This document shows, piece by piece, positions 38,961 to 52,536 of a stretch of 64,000 bases of DNA. Origin of the DNA: Dicaeum eximium (taxonomy: Eukaryota; Chordata; Aves; Passeriformes; Dicaeidae); NCBI GenBank assembly GCA_013396995.1, contig VWZP01006030.1, forward strand, positions 1 through 64,000. Direction: 5' to 3'. The translations under genes were made by a program, and so were the position numbers. The notes under the pieces are model-generated. The model was not told where the DNA came from. It was given only the letters and a program-made list of their open reading frames with translations, and did no database searches. Position 1 is the first letter of the stretch, and every line of letters begins with the position of its first letter.

Positions 38961-41799
38961 TGTGTCTACGCTAAGCATGAGTGCATAAATAAGAAATCTT
39001 TATTCTGTCCAGTAAGAACTGTGTGTTCTAGCCAAAGAGAAGACAGGACACACAACTTGACCTGTGCTGCTCTAATACATATCAAACAACTCTTTGCAGT
39101 CTGGAAGTTCATTTAAAAACACCACTTCTCAGGATTTTAAACTCCTTATCTCAAAATACAGTTCATATGTTCTTATCATCAAGGTCATTCATAGGGCAAG
39201 GGATTTATTTTGAGCAAAACTCGGGGAGTCAGGTTGACATATTCTCTTCAACGTTAGCATTTCTTATTTTATATTCCTTCTCCCAAAATAATGAAGCAGG
39301 AGACTTATGGGAATCTGCAGTAAAAGATCTTTACTGACAGACCTAACATTTCTTTCATTCAGGACAGTTCACTTTCTAAATTTACACTGAAATTAGCAAC
39401 CAAGCAACTACTGACTATGTAAATCAAATCAGGATTTTCAAATTAGGGCTCTGCACAGACTTAAAATTCCTCTCTCAGTGCCTCAGAGACTTATTGCCAT
39501 TCTTAATAATGCCACAAAAAAACCTACTATGAGAATTTTTTATTGTTGTAGGTGTTGTTCAACTGAGTACAATGACTTTGGCCTCAAAATTATTCTGTAA
39601 GAGATCACCAGGTTGAGCATAAACATGTCAGAGAGGAAGGAGGACAGTTCAGAGATCTCTGCACCTATTAACAGTTTCATTTGCATCTTCTTTCTTTTTT
39701 ACTTGGCTTGTCTGGTCTGTGCTGTCACTATTTATGGTAATACAGGATACAAATTTTCTGCAACATTGACTGTCATTTGTCATTCATCTCTTTAAGAATA
39801 CATGGATGTGTTTCACTGGCATTACAGAAAAATGCCAGTATGGAGCAGCTTTTACAATGTGTCAGTGTGGGATTTGTGTTCTCAGCTTGAACTTGCCCAT
39901 GTGCTGGAGAAGTCACCTACTGCCTCCTATTTCCTCAGCTCCTGACCTATGGAAATGTCCCCCCAACTCAACCTTTGGTAGGGAAACCCATTCCTTAAAG
40001 CTCAGATCCCTGTGATTTATCCACATGTGCTGAAGGATTTTGTCATGTTTCTCTGTCACTTCTGAGAAAGGCAGAGCATGTACCAAAATCAGGCAGCAGA
40101 GGCCTGGAGCTGTGCTGTCTCCATCCTCAGAGGTTTTCAAGAAGAGACTGAACAAAACTGTGAGCAAACTGGGCTGACTTGACAGCTGACCCTGCTTTGT
40201 GCAGGAGGTCAGACTACAGATCTCCTGAGGTTCTCTCTGCCATGGATGATTCTGCCATTCTTGGGGGCTCTGTGTAGTAACACAGCAGGAGGGTTAAAAA
40301 TTTGTGTATGAAGGAAACAAAATGTTAGACTTATAGCAAACAAAACAGGGAAAATCCTCAGCCAGTTGTACAGTCAATGACCTTTCAAATGGACACAATT
40401 TTTCTGTGATGGGATCACTGAGTCCCAAGGAAATAGCTTTGGGTGTCAATGCAGCACTTATTTCTCATCACCTCTATATTTCTGATAAGGAGGTTGGCTG
40501 TAGTTTTATTTTTAAAAAATGGTGAAAGTCCTAGGAGGGAAAAAAAGGAGATTAGCTTTATCACAGCCCCTGCATCTAGAGAGATGTAGCAACACAGGGC
40601 TGTCAGGCTTTGGCAAAGAACCAGATGAATGTGAGTGCTCTGAATATTAGAAACACTTTGCATTGTAGATACTGTGAGATATTCCCGAGGCTACAGAAGA
40701 GCTTATTCCTGAATCTCATCACTCCAGGGGCAGTTTTAGCAGTGTTTTATTTATGTGGGATGCATAACATGTCCCTCAAATCTGACTGGCTTAATATGAC
40801 ATTTATTATACTTCCAGTTCTTTACCATCTGGCACAATCTCGGGCAGCCAAGGAGATTTTGCAGCTGCTTTTTATAGTAGCATTAAGATTTCATAACATT
40901 TGTTCTTTTACAGCAGTCCTGTAAGAGAAATGCAGACCCAGAATTCCTGAAGTGGTGGGACAAGAGAGACAAGAGGTCAATTAATGCACAAAGATTTGTC
41001 AGTCAGATACAGAAAATAAAATTTCAAATAGACCAGGTTTTGTGTAATAGCTTCTCGTATACATCACTGTAAGAAACTTTAAAATACAGCAGGATAGATA
41101 TCATCATTCATAACTATGAACTGCTTTTGGTTTTTTTAAATTTAATAAAGTATGCTTGCTTTTTCTCCCTGGAATCTGGGGAATCGCTTGGGATACTCCA
41201 CTGTGTTCAGAAAAAATGTATCAGCAGTTTCATAGCTCAACAAAAGCACCATATAGTAAACTTCACTCTTAATTAATTTTAGTTTAGTTCAATGCATATT
41301 AAAAGCCAAACAGTTTCCCTCTTGATTTTTTTGTAGCAGCCCTTACATCACCCTTGTTATGAAAAAACTGCATATGTAAACAAAATTATCATTGTTATAT
41401 AAGAAAAAATCTTCTCTAAGCTGGTGAACTCTTTATATATGAAAAGGTTTTTCATTTTTAAATATTCATAACAAGGCTGTTGCAGAAGATTAATCCAAGC
41501 TTGGATTCAACAGAATAGCCATCTTACTTTCCATGTAAAATAACCAGCTTCCAAGTGACCTCTGCTTATCTCCAGATACAAAATGCTTTAAGAAGAATAA
41601 CAGAAAGGCAGCACAAACCAAGTATCCTTCAGAGCAGCTTAATACAGAGAATTCACAGGTATTAACCAGCGTGGCTGTGGGTAATGTGAGACCATCCTAA
41701 CTTATCAGCATTCCATGCTGCCACTCCTCATTCCTAGCAGACAGGGCTATGTTGTGGAGCAAGCCTGATGAAAATCTTTTGTAATCACAGAAGGGACAG
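38961..41799. other. intergenic sequence, no gene seen
   Basis: This is AT-rich unique sequence containing a degraded CR1 end at 40095-40262. The open frames are short, lack domain character and do not make exon chains. Confidence 0.5.
40095..40262 (+). mobile_element. degraded CR1 LINE 3' end, sense
   Basis: 'tgtctccatcctcagaggtt', 'ttcaagaagagactgaacaa', 'tgtgcaggaggtcagactac' and 'ctcctgaggttctctctgcc' keep the order of a CR1 3' end with many substitutions. Confidence 0.65.
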
Positions 41800-42415
41800 A
41801 ACAATCTCACATCGTTGTATCCAAAGCCAGGAAGATGTGGGCTGGACAGATGGATCACAAGGTGGCTGAAAACTGGCTGGACCATAAGTGTGAAGGGTTG
41901 GGGTGAACAGCTTGAAATGAGTGAATGGCATTCCTCAGTGATTGATACAGGGCTAAAAATACTTGGAATCTTCACCATGGATGTGGACCATGGGGTGAAA
42001 GATGTCCTCAGCAAGCTGTGGATGCCACCGTGGGTGAAGGCTGAAGGGTGGAGAGGCCATAAGAGAAGGCTAAGGAGAATTCAAGTGCCATTCTCCTGAA
42101 GAGAGGTCATAAAGAAGAGCAACACAAACTCAGAGACACACAGTGAGAGCACAAGAGACAACAGTTGAAAGCTGCAGCAACGGATTTTTGATTGAATACA
42201 AGGAAAAAAGTTTTCACCATGAGAATGATTAAGCACTTCAGCAGGTTCTCCAAGGAGCCAGTGTGACCTTGTTCTTTAGAGACTTTTGAAACTTGGCTGG
42301 ATGAGAAGCAAAGGCCAAATCTAACTTTGAAGTTGTTGCTGCTTTGAGCAAAGACTTGGACTAGAGACCTCCAAAGGTCCCTTCTAAACTGCATTTGTCT
42401 TTGATTCTATAATTA
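41800..42415 (+). mobile_element. CR1 LINE, sense, internally rearranged
   Basis: 41825-42030 resembles the CR1 reverse-transcriptase region ('gggctggacagatggatcac', 'aaggtggctgaaaactggct', 'atcttcaccatggatgtgga', 'atgtcctcagcaagctgtgg'). 42045-42415 resembles the 3' region ('agagaggtcataaagaagag', 'aaaaaagttttcaccatgag', 'ctagagacctccaaaggtcc', 'cttctaaactgcatttg'). The expected sequence between these parts is missing, so the copy carries an internal deletion. Confidence 0.8.
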
Positions 42416-42652
42416 AGCCCACATTGCTTTATTTGCATCCAAGGTTCCTTAGAGATTTAACAGTGCAGCAGACAGAAAACAAAGTTCAACTACTTTCATG
42501 GCTAAACATATAACCTACTTTTAGGTGTCCTTTTATAGTATAGCACTATAAAAGGAGTGTATTTAAATATTGTCTGACATATCAAATATAGTAATTAGGC
42601 ACGTGTTGCTGTGTCATGTATGACTGAAACTGGGCAGAACATGACATAAATA

Positions 42653-42669
42653 ATTAACTCCTAGTTAAT
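42653..42669. repeat. short perfect palindrome ATTAACT-cct-AGTTAAT
   Basis: There are 7-bp arms and a 3-bp spacer. It resembles an inverted pair of homeodomain/HNF1-type half-sites (GTTAAT). No other evidence of function is seen. Confidence 0.5.
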
Positions 42670-42793
42670 CATGTGTCAACTCCTACAGTGAGAACAAGGA
42701 GGATTCTGCACAATGACTTTATAGAGAAAAGGGCATTAGTACAAACACTACTCAATAGTCTTTGCTTGTTTTCTATGTTGCACTTCTAATGTT

Positions 42794-42809
42794 AAAAAAA
42801 AAAAAAAAA
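42794..42809 (+). repeat. poly(A) run, 16 A
   Basis: This is a pure A homopolymer in intergenic DNA, about 380 bp right of a CR1 copy. Similar homopolymers occur at 52337-52351 (A) and 62379-62394 (T). Confidence 0.9.
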
Positions 42810-45800
42810 GTTTGGAAACCTTAACTGACTGTGTGTCCTCACTGTCTTGTTTTCTGTGGCTCCTGTTTATTCCTCCATAATGGCTATTTCAGTTTTCTGT
42901 AGGGGCATACTGTTAGTTGAAGAGCAGGGAGAATATCTCACCTATCAGGATAAATTATTCATCAAAAATATTTTAAATAATTTTTAGAGCAATTTAGGCT
43001 TTCTTTTCTGGCATAGTTGAATCTAATGTTGTTTTATTTGTTTCAATTTATTGTTCCTTGGTGGTTGGAAATTTTTTCAGAGTTAATTCACCTGTAATCT
43101 TCTATAAGAGAAACCCACCAAAATACAACATTTTACAGGAGGAAGTAACATAAATTGACATAAATAGAAATGACTGAAAATTATAAAAGTGGGTTCATAT
43201 TCCACAAAGATTAACCTTATGTCCAATTTTCAACTGTCAGAAAGAGCAAACCATTAATGACATCTGGCCTTCCTAGTGCAGGATGATTCTCCTGAAGGGT
43301 GGCTCTCAGTTTTCTGTGTTTGCAGAGCACACACAACACCAGGAGCCCAGCTTGTTTACCTGGCAAGTTATGATATGTTACAGGAGTGTTCATGGTGACT
43401 ATGGAAAAAAAGAAAGAGCTCTTTTATTTTATTAAGAGTTGTTGTGAGGTCAAAGACAGTTACTGGAGTGGAAAAGGACTTTGTCATATGATTTGGGAAA
43501 GCTTCCTCCTGTGAGAAGCAGTGACTCAGAAAACACTGCTCAGAGCTCCTACAATATTGTCACCATGCTGTTCCCCTACTGAGAGTAAAAGTGATATAAT
43601 ATAAAAACATATAGAATTATAGTTTGTATTAAGTAAGTTTGTATGAAAAACTAAAACCCAAGCTAGAGTTAGAAATAAATTTATTAGTACTTTTATAGAG
43701 AATGGTAATTACTTTTATGTCCTGGTGAAAAAACCCAGATTGTTTAGGGTTTTCATATTGTGCAGACTGAAGGCATAAACAACAACGTTTTCTTTTTTGT
43801 TCTGTTCCCAACTACATTTTTTTGTATCGGCAAGTTCACTTGTGCATCTTTCCTAAAATTAAGCGTTCAGCCCTCTTTTTTTTCCTTCAGGATCGATCCC
43901 ACACAACTCATTATCGCATTGCAACCTGAGACTGGAAATGCCTGAGGGCTGGAGGCGTTTCTCGAGTGGAGCTCAGTCATCCTGCAGAGCAGGGCACGGG
44001 TCCAAGGCTGCGGAAACAGCACAACAATAACCAACTGCTTTCTGGTATCTCTCTTAAAGTTCTCCATTGTTTTAGGAACAGTTTAGGAACAGTTCTCCAT
44101 GTTCCTGTTTAAATGAAAGCTGGTTTACATCTTTCAGCAGATTGTATGTTGGCCCCTTCACCGAACATGGCTGGAAGGGACGTTAATATAAATTGTGAAA
44201 TACATCATTCTGCATTGTCCCTGGTGCACCAAAAGAGAGATGATTTTTAGAGCATGTTAGGAATGTGCAGTTTGGCACAGACATGTGAGGCATTCCCTTT
44301 CAGACCTTTCTTTGGGAACTGCAAGTTGCTCGTAGGTTAAAAAATCCAATTATACTGATAGAATCCATGTGTCTTTGATGACCATAGTACATGGTGCTCA
44401 TAAAAGCTGGTTCAACAAAATTTCTGCTATCTTTCCTGTCTTTCTGTGTATAATTACAAAAAAGCATCATTGATTAATTGAGAAAGCACATTAGTGGAGT
44501 TCATAAATGAATCTACAAACAGATTTTCCTGAAAAGTCTCTTCTTTAATTTCTTCATATTTCTCTGGGTTTTCTCCCACATTTAACAAGATTTTTCATGG
44601 AAGCTTTCTTACAGAGATTTGCTGCCCATATATTGCAGCACCACTAGAGAGCTGACTGACTTGAACAAGATATGATCACCTCTTCATAATGACATGCATG
44701 ATTACCCCTGCAAATCATGCAATTATGATAAAGATTTCAAAGGAAAGAAGGTAATTTATTTATGCACTGTTCAGAAACATTCAGTCTCCTGTGGAGCAAA
44801 ACCTGAATCTCAATATGGAGTCTTTAGAGTAACTGTAACAAGACCAATCAGCTAACCAAGAAGAAATCAAAGACTTTATTATTAAAGCAGTGCCAAGAAA
44901 AGTGCTACAGGGCACTGTGCTGCAGTATAGAGTTACAACATGCTATAAAGGCTGCATTTATTTCAATATTAACATCTTTAAAAAGCAGCAAATTTTGTTT
45001 GGGAGACCGCAACCCTCGAGTTTCCAAGTGATCTGGACCTTCCTAATTCTTGTCAAATAACAACAGCCAAGCCTTCTGTTTCTCAGCACAGCCAAAAAGC
45101 AAGCCTTAAACATAAACAGCATTAAAGCTTTGGCACTGAGCGGAATTTGTAATTCAGCACTAAGCCAACTATTGAATTTATTTTTCCTAGCACCTAAATA
45201 CCCCATGGGACTTATAACACCACTGATGCTCAGTGTCCCACAGTCCCATGGCACAGAAGAGCTTACAGAACCCACAGCCAAGCAACATGGGCTTGTTTTG
45301 TCTTTATTCTCTGAGTACAGATGGCGTTCAGTTCTGCTTAGTTAAAATAAATATCAGAATTTAAATATAACAGCCACATCCTCCAGACAAGTGATTGCAT
45401 AAATATGCAAAGTCTGTGGCCTTGCTTTCATATTCATTTTAACTGCATCTCACTTACATCATCAGGCAAGGTTTTCTCCTTATTATCTTTCAGTACCTGT
45501 CTCATTTCAGACAGCAAAGCCAACTCCAACACATTCCCACTCTGTGGTAACAGAACATCCATGGCTCCCTCTCCAGTCAATAGCAGAGCTCTGAAATGGT
45601 GTGCTTACCCCTCCAGCTGCCAGCAAGGAAAAGGAGGAAGGTGCATGAGATGAAGATTGAAAGGTTGCCAGTGCATAAGCAACAGCTACTGACTTCTGCT
45701 TTCCCTTTCTGTTCAAGGTAGAAAGAGCATGTCCAGCTCTTCACAGCTCTCCAATGAGATTTCTAGCTCAGGTCATCTCATTAATCCTGTTTCCCGTGCC

Positions 45801-46617
45801 AGGGTGTGCTTAGTCTCAGCCAGGCATCTGTTCTCACTCCCTAGGATGACAGGGGTCAGATTGCCTGTGATCACAGTAACTCTGAATGATGCACACTAGA
45901 AAAATAGGGGCTTTTAAAGTATCCTCTGGTTTCAGCCCTCAACATTTGTTAAGGTTGTTTTCACCCTGTAGCTAAAGCACCACTGAAAAGCATAATGGAA
46001 ATGCCCAGTGAATAATTTTGTCCTTTATCATGTACCAGACCTTTTCTGATTTGCCACAGGGGAACATGCAAGGTTTCTGTGAAAGCAAAGGGTCAGGATG
46101 GAGACTGAGGTAATCAGGTTTTTCAGTTGTGCAGAGTTTACAGACTGCCTGACCCTTATCTTTGGAAATGGAGCTCTCACTGGTTCCTATAGAAGTCATT
46201 AGAACTTGTACTCCAGTGGTGCCTAAAGCCATCAGGATCCAGATTTTGTTAAATACACGTATAAACTTGAAGCCTTTCTCCTAGGGAACAGTTTTCTCTC
46301 CATCTTTCCTCACCCTCATTGCATATTCTGCCCTAAGGCAGAATGGAAGCAGTTAGTGGTAGCTGTAACATGACTGCTGTCATGTGAACACATCTCTGCA
46401 AACTGCAAACTGTGGGGATGCCAATACTGATTTCTCTTCGCATTTACAATTTTGTGACATTCAGCCACCCTCAGCAATGGTTAAGTCCCAATTGCAAATT
46501 AATCTCAAGTCTCCCCTCCTGCAAATCATCTACCCATCCAGTTTTAATTCCTTCTAATTGATAAAGAGAGGGGAAATTCCCATTTCTGGGCACCCTGTCT
46601 GATTTCCTCGTTAGCCT

Positions 46618-46700
46618 TGCTTCAAGTAGGGGGATTAAGCTAGACACCTCCAGAGTTCACTTCCAACTTGAGTTTTTCTTTGATCCTACATTTTATAAGA
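46618..46700 (+). mobile_element. CR1 LINE extreme 3' tail, sense
   Basis: 'ctagacacctccagagttca' followed by 'cttccaacttgagtttttct' and 'ttgatcctac' is the diverged terminal segment of CR1. It abuts the LTR-type repeat that follows. Confidence 0.65.
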
Positions 46701-46704
46701 GATG

Positions 46705-47564
46705 GTGTATTGAGTGACCATGTCCAGGTGTTGTCAGTGGAGGAGCTGCAGGGGTGGTCTCTGTGAGAAGAGGCCAAGGACTCCCTTGTGTCAGAGCCAG
46801 CTCCAGCCAGCTCCAAAATGGACCCACCACAGGACACAGCTGGGACAATCAGATACACTGGAGCCCATGGAAGATCCCTCTAGAGCAGGTGGATGTTCCC
46901 TGAAGGAAGCTGCAGCCTGTGAAGAATCCACACCAGAGAACTCTGCAGCCTGTGGAGAGGAGCCTGTTCAGGAGCAGTTTTCTGGCAGGACCTGTGGCTC
47001 ATGGGAGACCTGTGTCGGAGCAGTCTGTTCCTTAAGGTCTGTATCCCATGAAAAGGCCACACACTGGAGCAGTTCTTGAAGAGCTCCAGCCCATGGGAAG
47101 GACCCACCTGGAGAAGTCAATGAAGAATTCTGTCCTGTTAGAGGGACTCCACACTGCAGCAGGGGCAGAGTGCGAGGAGGAAGGAGCAGCAGAGAGGAAG
47201 TGTCATGGTCTGACCACAACCCCTATTCTGCATCCCCCTGAGTTGAACAGAGAGAGGTGGGGGTGTAGAAGAGTTCAGAAGAAAGAAGCTAAGTTGAGCC
47301 TAGGAAATAGGAGAGAGTGGGAGCAAGGTGTTTTCAGCTGTGTCTTTTCTTCTCACTATCCTGCTTTATTTTTAATTGGCAAGAAATTAAAATAGTTTTT
47401 CCCAAGTCTGTTTTGCACGTGGTGGTAACTGGTAAAGGATCTGTCTGTCTTTATCTTGACCTGTGAGCTTTTCCATCTCATTCCTGCTCCCATCCTGTTG
47501 AGGAGGGAGAGGGAGAGCAACTGGATGGTGTTTGTCAGCCAGACAAGGTCAAATCCCCCACTGC
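46705..47564 (+). mobile_element. avian LTR-retrotransposon-type repeat (solo LTR or LTR fragment)
   Basis: From memory of bird genomes, this sequence order belongs to an abundant endogenous-retrovirus-type LTR family. It has a 5' block of degenerate repeats ('ctggagcagttcttgaagag', 'cccatgggaaggacccacct', 'ggagaagtcaatgaagaatt'), a middle block ending in 'ggtgttttcagctgtgtctt', a poly(A)-region-like 'tttttaattggcaagaaatt' and an end block 'gacctgtgagcttttccatc' to 'cagccagacaaggtcaaat'. No gag, pol or env-like coding sequence is present. The exact family name and termini are not established here. Confidence 0.65.
46905..47170 (+). repeat. degenerate ~45-bp tandem repeats inside the LTR-type element
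   Basis: About five to six units share the consensus 'gcagcccgtggaaaggacccacactggagcag' with many changes, for example at 46906, 46950, 47036, 47087 and 47128. Open frames across it reflect this periodicity and are not a gene. Confidence 0.65.
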
Positions 47565-48159
47565 AGAGACTGAAATAATAAAACTTTCAGTTGTCAATTT
47601 AAATTCTTTCAATTGTCAAGTTCTTTACTTCCACTGCTGGTTTTTTTGGGTAAATAAATACAAGCTTGATACATGTAACACAGATGATTTCTCAACAGGT
47701 TAAGAAAAACAAGAACCCAATAACAAGGCAGTACTAAAGGCTGGCAAACCAGAGTTACTGCAAACTGAAGGATTGATTGGTTTCACATCCAGGGGTGAGC
47801 AGGAGTCATTGCTATCTACCTTCCTCCACTGCAGCTATTTTCTTTTTAAGTTTTAATCCTCTGCTCTCACTAGTGTCCACTTTTTTTTTTCCAGAAGGAG
47901 AAAAAAAATTACTTCTGGTAGCATTGAAAGGAATAAGGAAAGTACAAGCCTGGAAAAAGGCTGCACATATTAACTGGTGAGTACTGTGCAGCGTTTATTT
48001 TGCATGTGTTGATGAAACCTGCTTTGAATGTTTCAAACTGGGTTCTCACAGATCAAACAGAAACAAAGCTCCCAAACCTCAGCAGCTGCAGAACAGTTAC
48101 AGGCCCAATGACAGCTCAGGAATTAGCAATGCCAAGTGAAGAATATCACAGTGTATTTT

Positions 48160-48386
48160 GCAGTTAGATATTATGAAGAAATTCTTTACTGTGAGGGTGG
48201 TGGGGCACTGGCACACGTTGCCCAGAGAAGCTGTGGATGCCCCATCCCTGGAAGTGTTCAAGGTCATGTTTGATGGATCTCTGAGCAACCTGGTCTAGTG
48301 GAAGGTGTCCTGCCCATGGCAGGGGTTGGAACGAGATGATCTTTAGAGTCCCTTTCAACCCAAACTCTTTTGGGACTCTGTGATAA
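48160..48386 (+). mobile_element. CR1 LINE 3' end, sense
   Basis: A well preserved final 225 bp: 'ttagatattatgaagaaatt', 'ctttactgtgagggtggtgg', 'cccagagaagctgtggatgc', 'cccatccctggaagtgttca', 'gcaacctggtctagtggaag' and 'gtccctttcaacccaaactc'. Confidence 0.92.
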
Positions 48387-51300
48387 TGATTTTCCTGGGA
48401 AAGAAAGGGGAAATGCTGTATGTTATTGATGCATTTATATGACAGATATGACAGCTGTTTGTGGCACCTGTAAACATGCAGGCTCTTCCTGGAAGGAGCC
48501 TGCCATTGTAAGAGTGTGCAAACATCCTGGATGCAGATCATGGAACTGTAAACAAAGGTCCACTTTTGAGTGCTGGCTGGGTCAATGTGGTGTAAGAAAA
48601 CAGTTGTTACTCTGTAACCAGATAATACTTATCTTCCAAGACTACCCACAAGTGTCCAACTGTGCAAAAGCTGGTGACAGGTAAGGGTGTTCCACAGCAT
48701 TTGAATTTCTGAGCTTCACTGCCAAGTAGTTTTTTTACGTTAGCAGGCCAAAGCAAGTGTTCTCTCCAGCCTGTCATGCTTCAGGCCTGTGGATTCTGCT
48801 TATACCCAGCAGGATATTAAAGATGATTGCTAAGTTTTGAAAGTGTACTTACTGCTTGTAACAGCTGTAGAGCAACTTAGACCAGCATTCAAACTGACAC
48901 TGAGATGACACCACTGAGAACAGAAGGATCTTAGACTGGATTTCAGCCTGGATACTTCAGATGGTACTTAAAGATTGATGTGATAAATCTCAGATTAGTT
49001 GTTCTAATAAGGGTACAGCGATGCAAGAATAAATAATACATACATATGGGAAATTGCAAGTTTCTCAAGAAACATTTGCATGTCTGCATCTTTCCAGCTA
49101 CAACTGATGAGGAAAAAATCCCACACTAGAAGTCATGTGCACATTCAGTGCTTAGTCTGCCATTGGAATGACTAAGCAGATGATTAGGGAGAGTTTTTGC
49201 ACCATTTTGTTTAGACTGCTAACAATTACTAAGACTGGCAAATAACTCTGCCTGAGAGGTTAGCTCAAAGTTTATAGTTCAGATGAACAAAAACTAACAA
49301 ACTGGATTTTCCTTCCCTGACTGCCCATTCGTGTTGAATAGTACCAGCAGCATTTTCTGCATTATGCACAGTAATGCTATTATTTGGTTCCTCTGGTTTA
49401 GAAATAAAATAATTCTATCTGCACCTCTCTTCACCATGTCTTATGTCTGTAGTATCACAAGGGAAAAATCAGTGTGCAGCTTTCTTCTCTGTCAGGCAAA
49501 CAGTGTTTGTTGCCATCATGCCTTGACACTCAGGACCTGAGCTGCCTTTTTCTTTGTTTCACATCTGTGCAGATAAAGCAGGTACAGTCGCTCCACATGA
49601 TTCATTTTATCCAGCTTATTTACCTTACTCCATCTGTTCAAAGCAAAGAAACACTGTGAACAGGGCAGGTAAAAGGCTGAACTAGATGTACAGATGGAAT
49701 TATCTCTGTTATATTTTATTCAGCTAGTGCTCTTCAAATTTAATAAACAAGGAGATCTTTCAGGCAGAGATGAAGAGTGTACTTTCTTCTATTCTTTCTT
49801 TGGAGTGTAAGCACATCCTAAATGGAGGCAAGGAATTTCAAAAGTACCTACTGGTGTTGATTATGTTTTATATATTGAGTTTGAAGTAGCTTAATAGAAA
49901 TTTTCAGAAAGGCTGCCTTTGTGACTGTGATTTCAGCCAATATAAATTGGACATGTACAGCCATCGTGGCTTCTTGGCAGCTGAGGACATCTCTGAGGAA
50001 ACTTCAGGGAAAATTATTTGCTCTTTCTCTAAAAAACAGGAATCAGACAAAATGCAGTTGAACTGTGGACTCCCCATCCTTTCTCTTCTGCTGCTGCTAA
50101 CAGAGGAGAAAAAGCTACAATTATTCGTTCCTGCCAGTGTGTGAAATCAGTCCTGTTTTCTCAGAAGGATCTACTTGGAATGAACTGTTTCTTATAACTG
50201 AGCTCTGGGGTTTCCCCCACCACAAAGTACTCCTTTTATCTTCCTTTTTATGTGGAGTCTCTTCCAGCTGAGAAAATCCCAGGTCCTTTTGTCTATGGCC
50301 ACTTAACTCTTGGTAGGCCTAGTCTCAGATTCCCCTGGAAAACTGCCTATTTGATTTTCACTGAGACTCAGCAATCCCTTTTCAGGTTTCACAGAGACTT
50401 AAAAAAACCCTGACTTGATAAAATACCCCAGCATATGTGTCCACAGCCACAGACTGAGCTCCAGTCTGAGCTTGCCTGAAACCAGAGCTCAGAACTTATT
50501 AAATTAATTTAACATCAGCCTACACAGATCATCTAACCTACCACCTCCCTTTAATACTTCCCATGTCATAAACTTCCCTTTTGGTGTAGGGTGATCAGAC
50601 ACATAATTGTCTGGAAGAGGAAGAATGCTGTTCTTCTCTGGGCTCCAGCTCTGAAGGTCATGAGGAGAAGGCAAGAGTCATTTCCATTGGTAAAGACAGG
50701 AAATATTCATTCAAATACATTTAGTGTGTCAAGTGGCACTTTAACAATCCTTTGAGGGCAAGATGGACACAGCTGCAGGCAACTGCTTCTGTCTAGGCAG
50801 GATCAGGGCACGGAGGGGTCACATTTGCTCAGGCCTGAATTGTCTTGCACAAATCACATTAGAAAGATTTTTCTAAAGGCTTTTTGAAAGAGATAAGATT
50901 TGACAGCCTCAAATTCAACTCTTTAAACTAGGACAGAGAAAATTTCATAAGTTTAAGAAATAGTAATAGACAAATCTTTGCAGCAATTCAAAAGGATACA
51001 AAACCTGGAGGGTCTGTTTTCTGGGAAATGTATTCAAGATGCTGTTAGATGTCACAAATAACTGTAACTTCATACAAAGCCTTTTTCAGAGTGGTTCTCC
51101 CAGTTGTCTTCACTACAGCAGATGAAGAGTGTTCAGGGTCAGTGGGCCATGTCAGGAATTGCCTCTGAGGAGTTTTACGAGATTAAAAGTCAGAATTCTT
51201 TGACAGTTATTTTCTGTTCCAAATAATAGTTTCAAAACCAAATTTTATGTGAGTTTAGCTATGATGCTTCCTTCATTACAGTTCCTCACTTGTGCTGAGA

Positions 51301-52536
51301 TGGGCTTTACTGCTTTGACAGGAATGTGCTGGCTCTAAGTCTTGCCGTGTAGTTTTGTTCTTCCATGCCAACACACATAAATAGTTCTCTCACCCCCAGT
51401 GAGATGTCTTTTACTTCTTGAAATCAACTCACACTGTACTGAAGTCACAGCAGCCACCAGTATTTTAGCTGCTGAAAATGAAAATAAAACTCAGTCTGAT
51501 ACAGCAGAGGCTGCAATTGCTAAAAAATCCCTTTGGCAATTTTCATCTTAATGATTTCCTTTGCTGATATCAAAAGGTTATGGCCCAGCAGCTTCCAATT
51601 TCTGCACTCATTGCCTGGCTAAAATCATGCTGCCTTTTTTAAAAATGATTCTAAGACTTTTCCCTGGCCTGATTCATTTAACAATACTCTTCAATGGTAT
51701 TTAAACAACTTAGACATGGTCATGAATTAACCTTTATAACCTCCATTATGAATTCATGGGTATCATACTTACTACACAAATTAGTTACTGTTAGATGTTC
51801 AAACAATCAATTTCACACTTTCTCTCATGCTTTGGGCATACAAAAATATTTACAGAGCTCTCTCATTAGCTTTTCTCAAATCCTTCATTAAAATTTCTTT
51901 TGTAACAACAGAGAAGCCTTGGCAACAGCTCATAGCCCGTGCTGGATGCCTATCACACTCATCAGGATTGCTTCACCGTTGCCTTAAATTCCCCTCTGTG
52001 ACTGTACCCATCTGTTGTTTCATGTCTTACACCTCAAAAGCAATTTGGGGCAGGATTAGCTTTTCATTTGAGATTTTTTATTGCTTCAGTCACAATGGGA
52101 TCATTTTCTGTGACAGAAATTCCAAAATGCAACATGCACAGCAGTGAACAAATGGGGAGGACAGATAGGGAAAGGCAAAACGAGTTGCTTAAAATATCCT
52201 GTGAAAGCTGGGAGTCAGGGCTTCATCTGAGTCAGGGCTATTCATCTTTCTGTGTTTGCATCCTTTTTCTTACAGCTGTCACCCTTCTCATTACAGAGGA
52301 AGTCTAGGCATTCTAGCAAGGATGAAAAATCAAATTAAAAAAAAAAAAAAAGGAAGATTACAATGGATAATTCTAGGGAAAGGGAAGAGTTACTCATCCA
52401 ATTTCCCAAGAGCTCATAAATATGAGCCAAGCTCATACAGAACGTGTCATGGGTGTCTTTAACCACTAGGAGCCGTATTCAGACCATCTCCCTCCTGTAA
52501 CAGATCTGGCAAATTTTAGCATTTATGTCAGGGAAT
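48387..52536. other. intergenic sequence, no gene seen
   Basis: Unique AT-rich sequence plus a poly(A) run at 52337-52351. No exon chain, RNA gene or recognisable repeat was supported. Confidence 0.5.

Larger units (their letters stand above)
42416..46617. other. intergenic sequence, no gene seen
   Basis: Unique AT-rich sequence. I found no repeat family, RNA gene or plausible exon chain in it. Confidence 0.5.

Noticed and set aside
46714..47395. Plus-strand open frames of 115-121 codons
   Set aside because: They lie within the LTR-type repeat and reflect its ~45-bp periodicity.
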